Virus record (IMG/VR): IMGVR_UViG_3300030012_000635
Coordinates: 750 to 31,529 of that record
Length of the DNA: 30,780 nucleotides
Strand: one strand, 5' to 3'
Source of the DNA: a virus
In this document: piece by piece, positions 21,809 through 29,887 of the stretch
Position numbering within the stretch: the first letter of the stretch is position 1
Layout: each line of letters opens with the position of its first letter
Notes under the pieces: generated by a model
The model's database searches: none
The model's input: the letters and a program-made list of their open reading frames with translations, nothing else
What the model was told of the DNA's origin: nothing
Made by a program: the position numbers and the translations under genes

Positions 21809-21954
21809 TGTTGGATAGTTTAAAAACAATAGGAAATGCCACTGCTGGTATAGGTGTTTGGTTTTTTGATTTTTTACCAATGGTACTTCAAATGATAATC
21901 AGTATACTATCTATTGTATACATAACATTAAAAATAAAAAAGGAAATGAAATGA
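21808..21954 (+). CDS. Small holin candidate
   Basis: 48 codons from ATG 21808 (TAATG coupled) to TGA 21952-21954. The pattern is polar start, GNATAGIGVWFFDFLPMVLQ, then MIISILSIVYITL and KIKKEMK. This gives two short hydrophobic stretches, or one long one, with a basic C-terminus. The pattern G-x-W-x-x-x-LP-x-x-LQ followed by a membrane helix and KIRKE-like tail is one I associate with small holins of marine phages. It would permeabilise the inner membrane for the lysin encoded 180 nt downstream. Confidence 0.6.
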   Translation: MLDSLKTIGNATAGIGVWFFDFLPMVLQMIISILSIVYITLKIKKEMK

Positions 21955-22130
21955 ATTTACAAGAAATGATAATGAGCTATCTATTTAACGAAGAGAATAA
22001 ACAAAAAATTATTAAAGAACTTAATTCTAGCGTAGATATTCCAATAATCAAGGAAGATACTGAGGAAAGGATCATCACAGCCATTTATGGAGTGTTCGAA
22101 GATGTCATGGGAAAGGTTCTAAAGAAGTAA
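21951..22130 (+). CDS. Small soluble protein in the lysis cluster
   Basis: 59 codons from ATG 21951 (ATGA overlap with the holin candidate) to TAA 22128-22130, which overlaps the lysin ATG. The sequence is helical and acidic/basic mixed: MNLQEMIMSYLFNEENKQKI, an IPIIKEDTEERII centre and VFEDVMGKVLKK at the end. There are no membrane segments. Tight coupling on both sides indicates it is translated; function unknown. Confidence 0.6.
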   Translation: MNLQEMIMSYLFNEENKQKIIKELNSSVDIPIIKEDTEERIITAIYGVFEDVMGKVLKK

Positions 22131-22633
22131 TGGCTGATAAAATGCCAAACTGGTTGAAACAGCATTATAAAAATATCCATGATGTTTTGCACAAACTTGG
22201 TTCAAAGTATGTAAAAAATGAAATGGCTATAGAGCTTGTACTGGCTACTGGATTAGTAGAAAGTAAATTTAGATACACTAGGCAAGTAGGTTCTGAAATA
22301 GCCAGAGGATTCTTTCAAGTAGAAGCTGATACAGCTATAGACACTGTTGAAAACTATCTCAGGTTTAGGGAATCTTTACAGAAGAAATGTGCAGAGGTAT
22401 CAGATACACCACTTGATTTATGGCAAAGCACAGACAAAAAAAGATGGGAATTTGCTTTGACTCATAACAATGCTGTAGGAATCATAATTTGCAGACTTAA
22501 ATACTGGAGATCACCAAAGCCACTGCCAAAAACATTGAGCGATATGGGCGTTATGTGGAAGATGGTTTATAATACTGAAGATGGTGCTGGAACTACTGAA
22601 CACTTTGAAGAAATTGTAGGGAAGTACATTTGA
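22130..22633 (+). CDS. Endolysin, SLT/lysozyme-like murein hydrolase
   Basis: 167 residues, ATG 22130. Residues 36-68 contain the lysozyme-like core: LVLATGLVES with E44 as the likely catalytic acid, KFRYTRQ, then ARGFFQVEADTA equivalent to the A-x-G-x-x-QI motif of lytic transglycosylases. CRLKYWRSPKPLP near residue 122 is also typical of marine phage lysins. There is no signal peptide, so export depends on the holin. The cleavage chemistry (hydrolase or transglycosylase) cannot be told from sequence. Confidence 0.8.
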   Translation: MADKMPNWLKQHYKNIHDVLHKLGSKYVKNEMAIELVLATGLVESKFRYTRQVGSEIARGFFQVEADTAIDTVENYLRFRESLQKKCAEVSDTPLDLWQSTDKKRWEFALTHNNAVGIIICRLKYWRSPKPLPKTLSDMGVMWKMVYNTEDGAGTTEHFEEIVGKYI

Positions 22634-23400
22634 AAGTCAGGGAACAAGTAGTAATCTTTCCTGATATTCATTTCCCACATGAGGATAAAAAAGCTCTTTC
22701 ATGTGCTTTGGCTGTTTTGGAATATGTCAAACCAAAATCTTTTTTATTGTTAGGTGATTTTGCTGAGAATGAAGAAGCATCACACTGGAAATATCAAAAA
22801 GTAAAAAGACCTAGATTAGAAGATCAATTAAAATTTATTGATGAAGAATTAGAGCTAGTCAACAAAGGTTTGGATTTGATAGATGAATCATGTAAAAAAG
22901 CTAAAGTTAAGTATAAAATCTGTACTGAGGGAAACCATGAAATTTGGCTTAAAAATCTATGTGATGAACACCCATATTTAAAAAGGCAATATATGCCCAA
23001 AATAGCCTTTAAAATGAATGAAAGGGGTTATTCCTACCATCCCTATGGAAAGTACATAAAGATACGAAATTCAAAGCTCTGGGCGTATCATGGTGGGCAT
23101 TATAATGGGGTCAATCATCCCAGAAGCCATTTGCAGAATTTGGGCATAAATGTTTTGTATGGACACACCCATGATAGTATGAAATCTGTAGTAACTCATA
23201 TGGATGGTGCAAAGATGGCATTTTCAATGGGATGCTTATGCAATATGGAGAAAGAATTTTTAAAAAACAGAAAAACTAACTGGACACACAATGTAGGTGT
23301 TTTAGATATTTTTTCTAATGGTAATTTTAATTTAAATACTTTAACTATTATTAATGGTTATACATCACTTAATGGAAAGGTAATTCATGGAAACGTATAA
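22630..23400 (+). CDS. Calcineurin-like metallophosphoesterase
   Basis: 256 residues from TTG 22630, overlapping the lysin stop. All five metal-site blocks are present: D12-x-H14 (PDIHFPH), G42-D43, G101-N-H-E104, H154 (YHGGHY) and G178-H-T-H181. It is thus an intact binuclear phosphoesterase of the phage type. Possible substrates are cyclic nucleotides, nucleotide signals, or DNA ends as for SbcD-like enzymes; the sequence does not decide. Its location between lysis and tail genes, rather than in the replication module, is odd and suggests late expression or cargo acquired separately. Confidence 0.85.
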   Translation: MKVREQVVIFPDIHFPHEDKKALSCALAVLEYVKPKSFLLLGDFAENEEASHWKYQKVKRPRLEDQLKFIDEELELVNKGLDLIDESCKKAKVKYKICTEGNHEIWLKNLCDEHPYLKRQYMPKIAFKMNERGYSYHPYGKYIKIRNSKLWAYHGGHYNGVNHPRSHLQNLGINVLYGHTHDSMKSVVTHMDGAKMAFSMGCLCNMEKEFLKNRKTNWTHNVGVLDIFSNGNFNLNTLTIINGYTSLNGKVIHGNV

Positions 23401-23566
23401 TTTTAGTGAACTTAATCTGGGTGATCAGATACAAATATTAAAACAATTTGCTGAATTATATGAAGATTCAAAAGCACAAACAGTTTTGATGCAATTACTT
23501 ATAATGATAAAAGGAATGGAACAGCCAGAATTAATGGGTATATCAGTTTTAGAGGGAGAAGCGTAG
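23387..23566 (+). CDS. Small helical protein, unknown
   Basis: 59 codons from ATG 23387, overlapping the phosphoesterase gene by 14 nt, to TAG 23564-23566. The next ATG follows with no gap. The sequence is acidic and helical: LGDQIQILKQFAELYEDSKA and TVLMQLLIMIKGMEQPELMG. GGAAAGG lies upstream. No motif is recognised. Confidence 0.6.
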   Translation: METYNFSELNLGDQIQILKQFAELYEDSKAQTVLMQLLIMIKGMEQPELMGISVLEGEA

Positions 23567-24604
23567 ATGCCTAGCACAAATTATGAAGCGTTATGCAATA
23601 TAAATGATGATCTTCAAGTAGTTCTACCTACTTTAAATTCTTATAATGTGCGTAGACCAGTAGAGGGTTTTATTCAATCTTCTGGAATTATTTTTACTGT
23701 TGGTGGTGTAGGTTATGTAGAAATGCTTTTTAGAGATGGTAAAGAGCTTGGCACAGCACAATCATCAGCCAGTGATGTAACATCAGATGGTCAATATTTT
23801 TACGATGAAGATACAGACTTACTTACTGTAGCATCTGCACTTGATCCTAGTACAGAGCATTTTTATGAAGCTGGATTAGATTGGAAAAACACCAGACAAG
23901 AAGCTGTAAACAGAGCTAGTGCATTTGTCAGGGAGTACATCAATAGACCTATTAGAAGAATATATGGTGAAGAGGGGTCTGAATCTACTGGTAACTATCA
24001 AGATATTATAGTCAGGTCTACAAGTCATTTAGCTGTAGCATCTATTGTTAGACCCTATGACTTTGAAAAAGCTCAACAGATAGAGGGTATTGCCTATAAT
24101 GAAGAAACCAACACTGGGCTTTTAAATTTAATTAAAAAAGGTGAAATACCATTATGGGATGACACCACAGCCAGAAAAAGGGATGGTATAGTAAAAAAGA
24201 TAAGCGTTAATGCTTCTAGCACTGGTGGCATAGCAGATGTTTTAGTTCCAGAGGGTTCACCCTATGTTGACTGGGATAGAATCAAAGTAATTATAAAAGA
24301 TGATGGCAATAGTGGCAGTGGTGCTAATTTAGTTTCTGGCAGTGTTAGCACTATAAAATATTCAGTATTTACTAAAAATGATGATGGTATAAAAATTGAA
24401 GAAACTGTAAAAGATGAGCCTTTAAATGGGGGCTATCAAGAATTGGCTTATGGTACTTACATCAGGTGGGCTATTGGTGGCACATCATCTTCTACTACAG
24501 CTAAATATTATACCAATGATGAATGGGAAATAGAATTTGATGGACAGCCTATTGAATCAGGTTCTGGCATTGGTGCTTTACAAGTAATAAGGTCTGATTA
24601 TTAA
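23567..24604 (+). CDS. Putative head-tail adaptor / neck protein
   Basis: 345 residues, ATG 23567 with GGGAGAAG upstream. Residues about 105-135 form a helical segment (LDWKNTRQEAVNRASAFVRE, YINRPI) like the helical bundles of head-completion adaptors (gp6/gp15 type). The rest is beta-rich, Gly/Ser-rich and may form an external domain. Its position between lysis genes and the tail-completion pair fits a connector. It is long for a simple adaptor. A virion fibre or decoration component is the alternative. Confidence 0.5.
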   Translation: MPSTNYEALCNINDDLQVVLPTLNSYNVRRPVEGFIQSSGIIFTVGGVGYVEMLFRDGKELGTAQSSASDVTSDGQYFYDEDTDLLTVASALDPSTEHFYEAGLDWKNTRQEAVNRASAFVREYINRPIRRIYGEEGSESTGNYQDIIVRSTSHLAVASIVRPYDFEKAQQIEGIAYNEETNTGLLNLIKKGEIPLWDDTTARKRDGIVKKISVNASSTGGIADVLVPEGSPYVDWDRIKVIIKDDGNSGSGANLVSGSVSTIKYSVFTKNDDGIKIEETVKDEPLNGGYQELAYGTYIRWAIGGTSSSTTAKYYTNDEWEIEFDGQPIESGSGIGALQVIRSDY

Positions 24605-25080
24605 TGTCAGGTTTTGTAAACACATTTCAGCTTATAGAAGATAAATTGGCAGACATCATAAGAACTGAGTTTGGTGGCTATTCTGTTTACTTTGATGATG
24701 AATATTTAAATAGAAAAACTAAATATTTTAATATTAAAAAGGGTTCAGATAGTATTATTACAAATCTTATTCCAAGTTCACAGCTTAGGAATTATACATC
24801 TGAGGTAAAATTCTATTCAAAAAAATTCAATTTTAATGATCAGCAGAATCTTCAAAATGTTTATTTTGTTGGGGATAGGATTGCACAGCTTATTAAAAAT
24901 AATCAAAATGCTGATTTCCATTCATACACTGTAAATAGTAGTACCAGAACTTTAAACTTTATTAATGCAGTATTTACTAACTATAATCCAGACCCAGATA
25001 GGGATGATTCAGAAGATTTAGAAGATTTAGAAATATTAAGCTTTGATTTTAGTGTAGATGTTTTTGAAAGTATGGCATGA
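24604..25080 (+). CDS. Tail completion/terminator-like protein, copy 1
   Basis: 158 residues, ATG 24604 overlapping the previous stop. An N-terminal helix (FQLIEDKLADIIRTEF) is followed by VYFDDEYLNRKTKYFNIKKG (28-47), a strand EVKFYSKKFN and a C-terminal strand ILSFDFSVDVFES. This helix-strand order suits tail terminator or completion proteins that cap the tail tube. The gene following it shares the same blocks, so the pair are paralogs. Assignment is from order and secondary structure only. Confidence 0.5.
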   Translation: MSGFVNTFQLIEDKLADIIRTEFGGYSVYFDDEYLNRKTKYFNIKKGSDSIITNLIPSSQLRNYTSEVKFYSKKFNFNDQQNLQNVYFVGDRIAQLIKNNQNADFHSYTVNSSTRTLNFINAVFTNYNPDPDRDDSEDLEDLEILSFDFSVDVFESMA

Positions 25081-25718
25081 TTTTATTTAATAATACCTCA
25101 TTTGATGCACAAAGAAGCGTAAAGAATGTGCTTCAAAAAAGCCTTGCATCTGGCAACACTGGCATGAAATTCCCAGTATATTTAGACAGAGATTATAAAG
25201 CCAGATCAAATGCCTACTTTACCATCAGCCCACAAAGTTTTAATTTTGGAAATACAAAGCTTGATAGTCATTTAAAAGAATATGCTTTTGTAATTAAGTT
25301 TTATTATAGAAAAGCAAATGTCAATCTAGGTTCTGCATCAAGCAAAAGAACTACTTTAGAGATTATTAACAAGATTGTAGAAAAAGTAAAACAAATATTT
25401 GTAGAAAATAAAGAATTTGTATTTATCAATGATACTAGATTTGGTGGTCTTAATACAACATTTGGTGCAACAAACAAAAGATTTACATTTCCATTAAGGG
25501 CTAATAACGCATCTTTTAGCTCATTTACAAATTTAAACTTTGGTAATTTTACAAATAAATTTAGAAACTTTATTTTAGCACAAGATTCAAAGCTATTTAA
25601 TATACAGATCACCGATATTGATTATAGCCCAAGCAGAACAAATGCTGAAGATAGAAAAGATTTAAACATGGTAACAATGTCAGTAGTAATGACATTAGAA
25701 GATTTACTAAGATCATAA
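25077..25718 (+). CDS. Tail completion/terminator-like protein, paralog 2
   Basis: 213 residues, ATG 25077 (ATGA overlap). Blocks parallel the previous protein: VYLDRDYKARSNAYFTI (34-50), KEYAFVIKFYYRKAN, and PSRTNAEDRKDLNMVTMSVV near the end versus PDRDDSEDLEDLEILSFDFS. It differs by a Phe/Asn-rich insert (about residues 118-165) of low complexity (SSFTNLNFGNFTNKFRNF). The two may form a hetero-oligomeric ring or act at different faces of the neck. Which one is the terminator is not decidable here. Confidence 0.5.
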   Translation: MILFNNTSFDAQRSVKNVLQKSLASGNTGMKFPVYLDRDYKARSNAYFTISPQSFNFGNTKLDSHLKEYAFVIKFYYRKANVNLGSASSKRTTLEIINKIVEKVKQIFVENKEFVFINDTRFGGLNTTFGATNKRFTFPLRANNASFSSFTNLNFGNFTNKFRNFILAQDSKLFNIQITDIDYSPSRTNAEDRKDLNMVTMSVVMTLEDLLRS

Positions 25719-25726
25719 GGAGTATT

Positions 25727-25909
25727 ATGGAAGTAAAAAAGAAAAAAGATATGATGATACCTCAATCAGATTCTTTTAAAGGTCTATCAGTTAATGACTG
25801 GGAAAAATTAAATGATGGACAAAAAGTAAAACTAGATGAAATCCCAGAATTAGTTAAACCATATTTAGAGAATATGGACAAAGGAAAGGATAAGAAAAAT
25901 GGCTCTTGA
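25727..25909 (+). CDS. Small acidic/basic protein before tail tube
   Basis: 60 residues, ATG 25727 with AAGGAG 6-7 nt upstream. It overlaps the tail tube gene by 11 nt. MEVKKKKDMMIPQSDSFKGL, LSVNDWEKLNDGQKVKLDEI and PELVKPYL suggest one short helical domain between charged tails. No motif is recognised. Good SD and coupling support expression; it is probably structural or a tail-tube assembly helper. Confidence 0.6.
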   Translation: MEVKKKKDMMIPQSDSFKGLSVNDWEKLNDGQKVKLDEIPELVKPYLENMDKGKDKKNGS

Positions 25910-26921
25910 TGGACAAGCCCTAAGCCCTCAAGAATTTAAACTAGCTTTCAAGCCAGAAACCACCATAGGAACTGCAAATGTAGCTACTATGCAATTAATT
26001 AATGTGGATTCTGTTGAAACACCAGCTTTAAATATTACTCAGGTCTTAGATGTTAGAACTGGCAGTGGCAGAACTGCTAAAACCACAGATATGTTTACAG
26101 ATGAAAAAGGCACAGTGAAAGAAATTTCTTTCTCTGGTATAGCTGATACAACTGTACTACCAATTTTATTACAAGCAATAACCACTACTGCTGTAGGGTC
26201 TAGCCCAGCATCTTATGACATAGCTGGTGCATATACACCACCAGAAATACAGTTTGGTGGTTCTGTTAGTGATAACTTGCATACTTTTACAGTAGCAATA
26301 TCACACCCTGAAGCTGGAAACGATCACAGCATGGTATTTAAAGGATGTGTACTTACTAGCCTTTCATTATCAGGATCAATGGCTACACAGTCTGGCAGAA
26401 TTTCAATGAGTGGTACATTTCAAACAAGATCACTTGGCGTTTATAACAATGCTAGACCAACATCAACAAGTGCTTTTGGTTCTACGTTTTACAATATGTC
26501 TACTTTTGGTGAATCAAGTAACCAGACAAATGGTGTTAGGGTAGCTGGAATTGATGACTGTGTAATGTCTGATTTTACATTGAACATTGAAAACCCATCA
26601 GAATTTGTTGGATTTGACTCAGATGGAAACCCTCAAGCGATTGCAAGAGCTATTCCAGAAGTATCAGTTACATTTGATGCTACAATTAAAGCAGATGATA
26701 ATACATCAGGACTTCATGCTAGTTTGGTAGCTGGTGCTACTAACCTAACAACTGAGCTAACTAATCATGCTACATTTGCTTCTGCTACTACATTTGGAAT
26801 TAAGATAGCAAATAGTGTTTTAACATCTGTAGAACTAAGCCCAGCAACAGCTATGTTTTATGCAATAAGCACTAAAGCAGTTACTGATGGTTCTGCTGAT
26901 CTAATACAGATTATTGCATAA
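25899..26921 (+). CDS. Major tail tube protein
   Basis: 340 residues, ATG 25899 with AAAGGA upstream. The start (LSPQEFKLAFKPETTIGTAN) and the early VETPALNITQVLDVRTGSGR segment match siphophage tube proteins. Strand-rich Gly/Ser/Thr composition continues throughout, with few charged clusters and no cysteine bridge pattern. The position (after completion proteins, immediately before the frameshifted chaperone pair and tape measure) is diagnostic. The C-terminal 100 residues could be an extra Ig-like or tube-surface domain. Confidence 0.8.
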   Translation: MALDGQALSPQEFKLAFKPETTIGTANVATMQLINVDSVETPALNITQVLDVRTGSGRTAKTTDMFTDEKGTVKEISFSGIADTTVLPILLQAITTTAVGSSPASYDIAGAYTPPEIQFGGSVSDNLHTFTVAISHPEAGNDHSMVFKGCVLTSLSLSGSMATQSGRISMSGTFQTRSLGVYNNARPTSTSAFGSTFYNMSTFGESSNQTNGVRVAGIDDCVMSDFTLNIENPSEFVGFDSDGNPQAIARAIPEVSVTFDATIKADDNTSGLHASLVAGATNLTTELTNHATFASATTFGIKIANSVLTSVELSPATAMFYAISTKAVTDGSADLIQIIA

Positions 26922-27199
26922 TGATTACAGTTAAAGCATTGAACAAAGAATGGCAAGTGAAAGATATTACATTTGCTGAAAAAAGGAATTTGCACACCTT
27001 GAATTCTTTGTGCTTTGAAAATCAAAAAATAAATCAAGAAAAATACTATGAAATGCTTGAAACTGTAAGAAATATGGCTGGTTATGGTACTGGTACTGAC
27101 AATGAAAAGAAATTAGAAAAACTATCTATGGTGCAAGTAGATACACTTCTACAAACTTTTCTAATGGAATATCTTGGGTTAAACAGTGCAAAAAAGTAG
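26921..27199 (+). CDS. Tail assembly chaperone, short (G-like) product
   Basis: 92 residues, ATG 26921 overlapping the tube stop. It begins ITVKALNKEWQVKDITFAEK, a common chaperone opening (a small beta domain before a helical part), and ends NSAKK-stop. The last sense codons are GCA AAA AAG then TAG, which place a slippery A-AAA-AAG in frame. Most ribosomes would stop here; a fraction would shift by -1 to make the longer product, as with lambda gpG/gpGT. Small acidic/helical character and location support this. Confidence 0.8.
   Translation: MITVKALNKEWQVKDITFAEKRNLHTLNSLCFENQKINQEKYYEMLETVRNMAGYGTGTDNEKKLEKLSMVQVDTLLQTFLMEYLGLNSAKK
27190..27196 (+). other. Programmed -1 frameshift site (A-AAA-AAG)
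   Basis: The heptamer A AAA AAG sits in the proper phase of the upstream frame (GCA AAA AAG TAG), one codon before the stop. It is the most efficient known bacterial slippery sequence (as in dnaX). After the shift, reading continues GTA GAA TGG GAA TTG into the frame ending at 27615. Confidence 0.85.
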
Positions 27200-27615
27200 A
27201 ATGGGAATTGGCTGTAAATGTTTGGTGTAATTATCATGGATGGCAAGATAGTCTATTCCCAGACTCTTATGATAAGTTAGGTTATTTTGCATTATCACCC
27301 ACACTAAGTAAAAAGGTTTGGTTTGGTGATAAAAAAGACATTGATGCAGAGATTGATAGAATCTTGGGAATTAAAGATGATAAGTTTAGTTTTGGACAAA
27401 CGCTTTATCATTACATCCCATTCTTTTGTAATGCTTTGCTTTTTGCTGATACCAAATATACAATGCTTATTGAAGAATATATGACTTGTATAGATTATAA
27501 GATACCATTGGCAAGATCATTAGATGAAACACCAGTATTTAAAAGCAGATTTTTTGGAATTATAAGGCAAGAGTTGATACACTGCCAAAAATTAAAAATG
27601 GATCAAAATGGCTAA
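27196..27615 (+). CDS. Tail assembly chaperone, frameshift extension (T-like domain)
   Basis: The -1 extension of the upstream gene adds 139 codons (27196-27612, stop 27613-27615), for a fusion of about 231 residues. TTG 27208 is a possible independent start but has no SD and would discard the linker, so frameshift is preferred. The extension is helical with aromatic patches (WCNYHGWQDSLFPDSYDKLG, LYHYIPFFCNALLFADTKYT). In siphophages the long form binds the tape measure protein and tube subunits during assembly. It overlaps the tape measure ATG by 8 nt. Confidence 0.75.
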   Translation, partial: VEWELAVNVWCNYHGWQDSLFPDSYDKLGYFALSPTLSKKVWFGDKKDIDAEIDRILGIKDDKFSFGQTLYHYIPFFCNALLFADTKYTMLIEEYMTCIDYKIPLARSLDETPVFKSRFFGIIRQELIHCQKLKMDQNG

Positions 27616-29887
27616 AAAAGTTACATTAAAATTTGAGGTTGAGGGTGCTAGAGAGGTAGAAAGAAAAGCAAAAGGCATAGAAGAAAGATTAAAAGGTCTT
27701 GCAAAAAAGGCTGGTGGTGTTGCATTAGCTTTTTTTGGTACACAAGGCATTGTAAATGCTTTTAGTTCTGCTACACAAACTGGTGCTGAGTTTGAACAAA
27801 ACTTAAAAAACTTAGGTGTAATATCTGGTGCTACTGGGGGTAAACTAAGACAATTAGAGCAGTCAGCACTTAGATTGGGTGGTTCTACGAAATTTACTGC
27901 GTCTGCTGTAGCTGGGCTTCAAATTGAATTTAGTAAGCTTGGCTTTACATCTGATGAAATATTACAAGTAACAGAGGGTACACTAAACCTATCAACAGCA
28001 TTTGGAACTGATCTAGCTTCTACTGCTGAAATTGCTGGTAGCACATTAAGAGCTTTTGGACTGGATGCTGGTGAAACTACCAGACTTACTGATGTTATGG
28101 CTGAATCATTTTCTAGCACAGCATTAGATATATCTAAATTTGCCAATTCAATGTCATTTGTTGCACCAGTGGCTAAGGTTGCTGGTTTTAGTGTAGAAGA
28201 AACAACAGCTATACTTGGTACACTTGCAAATGCTGGTATTGATGGAAGCATGGCTGGTACAGCATTAAGGCAAATATTTTTAGAGCTATCTAATGAATCA
28301 TCAAAACTATCTACAAGGCTTGGGGGTTCTGTAAGTAATTCAGAAGAACTTATAGAAGCTTTAAACAAGCTTACAGAAGAGGGTATTGGCACTGCTGAAA
28401 TGAAAGAGCTTGTAGGGCAAAGGGCAGTAAGTGCTTTTAGTGTTCTGTTAGATGGTTCTGGAACTGTTGGAGAACTAGCAACACAATTTGAAAATGCAAC
28501 TGGTGCTGGGCAAAGAATGGCAACAGAAATGCTAGATACATTAGATGCTAGATTTGCTATACTTAGATCAGCTACTGATGATTTAAAAATAGCATTTTTT
28601 GAAACATTTGATGAAGCTTTAAAAGCATCTATAGATAGAATTACAGAAGCTGTGGGGGCAGTATCAGAATTTTTTAAACAACTTAATGAAAGCCCATTAG
28701 AAACAGCTATAAGAGATATTGAAGCACTTGGGGGCAATACAGCAGAACTTAGGTTAGAACTTGCTCAGACTAATTTAGAATTAGCAAAACAAGCTACAGA
28801 GGGTTTGCCATCAATTACAGAAGCAACTAAAGAACTAGCAGACAATACACAATCTTTAATTGATCTAGCAGAACAAAGAAGAATAGCTGAAGAAAATGCA
28901 AGTATTGATATTGGAAATGTTAGAGGCGAAGAAAGACAAAAGCTTTTTGAGTTAAAAAAAGAGGGTGAAGCAAGATTAGAGCAACTTGACAAAGAACAGC
29001 AAACTATAGAAGAAAGAAACAGACAGCTTGATGATTCTATTAAAAAACAGTCTGAATTTATTACTGCACAAAAATCACTAAAAGATGTTCAAGATGAAGT
29101 AAATCAAACTCAAGAAAAAACCAATACACAAGCGAAAACTGCTATAGATGATACAGCAGTACAAAATGAAAACAAGCTGAAAGAAATAGACATATTACAG
29201 CAAAGATTAGAAATGCTACAGCTTGGATTAACACAGCAAGAAACTGAAGCAAGTTTATTAGAATTTCAGTTAGCCAATAAAGAAGCTCTAAACCTATCAG
29301 ATGAAAAAGAATTACAATTAAGAATTAAACAATTACAGCTAAATCAGCAGTTTCAAAAACAAGCTGATGAAGCAAATAAAAAAGAAAAAGAACAAGCTAA
29401 AGCAAGATTAGACCAGCAAAAAGAAGAAACATTACAGCTAGTAATGAATAGTAAAAGTGCAGAAGAAGCTTTAGAAAAGAAAGTTAGAGCAGAAGCAACA
29501 AACGCCCTTGCTTCTATTGTTAGATCAGTTTTTGAATCTGTGCCATTTCCACTTAATATAGCTTTGGCAAGTGGTGCTTTAGCTGGTGGTACAAAGCTTA
29601 TAGACTTTGCTATATCAAATGCAAAATCAATTAAATTAAGAACTGGTGGTGTAGTAGATGGGTTTGGTGGTGGTGATAAAGTACCAGCCCTTTTAGAAAG
29701 GGGTGAGTTCGTATTAAATAAAGAAGCTGTACAGAATATTGGTATTGATAACCTAGAAAATTTAAACGCACAAAGATCAGGGGGTGGTGTCAATATCTCA
29801 TTTAACGCACCAGTAACTAATGAAGATTTTGTAAAAGATTTTATAGTACCAACTATTAATGATGCAGTAGGAAATAATTTTAGCTGA
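27608..29887 (+). CDS. Tape measure protein (TP901-type)
   Basis: 759 residues, ATG 27608. Residues about 58-225 form the TP901 core: GVISGATGGKLRQLEQSALR, SALRLGGSTKFTASAVAGLQ, ETTAILGTLANAGIDGSMAG and ALRQIF. A coiled-coil rich, Gln/Glu/Lys region (about 375-610) is the ruler. A hydrophobic segment (LNIALASGALAGGTKLIDFA) precedes the C-terminal RTGGVVDGFGGGDKVPALLE and RGEFVLNKEAV, typical of many tape measures. By the usual ~1.5 Å per residue rule the tail would be around 110 nm. No peptidoglycan hydrolase domain is evident. Confidence 0.9.
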   Translation: MAKKVTLKFEVEGAREVERKAKGIEERLKGLAKKAGGVALAFFGTQGIVNAFSSATQTGAEFEQNLKNLGVISGATGGKLRQLEQSALRLGGSTKFTASAVAGLQIEFSKLGFTSDEILQVTEGTLNLSTAFGTDLASTAEIAGSTLRAFGLDAGETTRLTDVMAESFSSTALDISKFANSMSFVAPVAKVAGFSVEETTAILGTLANAGIDGSMAGTALRQIFLELSNESSKLSTRLGGSVSNSEELIEALNKLTEEGIGTAEMKELVGQRAVSAFSVLLDGSGTVGELATQFENATGAGQRMATEMLDTLDARFAILRSATDDLKIAFFETFDEALKASIDRITEAVGAVSEFFKQLNESPLETAIRDIEALGGNTAELRLELAQTNLELAKQATEGLPSITEATKELADNTQSLIDLAEQRRIAEENASIDIGNVRGEERQKLFELKKEGEARLEQLDKEQQTIEERNRQLDDSIKKQSEFITAQKSLKDVQDEVNQTQEKTNTQAKTAIDDTAVQNENKLKEIDILQQRLEMLQLGLTQQETEASLLEFQLANKEALNLSDEKELQLRIKQLQLNQQFQKQADEANKKEKEQAKARLDQQKEETLQLVMNSKSAEEALEKKVRAEATNALASIVRSVFESVPFPLNIALASGALAGGTKLIDFAISNAKSIKLRTGGVVDGFGGGDKVPALLERGEFVLNKEAVQNIGIDNLENLNAQRSGGGVNISFNAPVTNEDFVKDFIVPTINDAVGNNFS

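Noticed and set aside
27208-27615. Independent gene starting at TTG 27208
   Set aside because: No SD, and the perfectly phased A-AAA-AAG joins this frame to the upstream gene.
27919-28737. 272-codon minus-strand frame within the tape measure gene
   Set aside because: Antisense of a clear TP901 tape measure protein; composition is a by-product of its codons, with no SD or motif.
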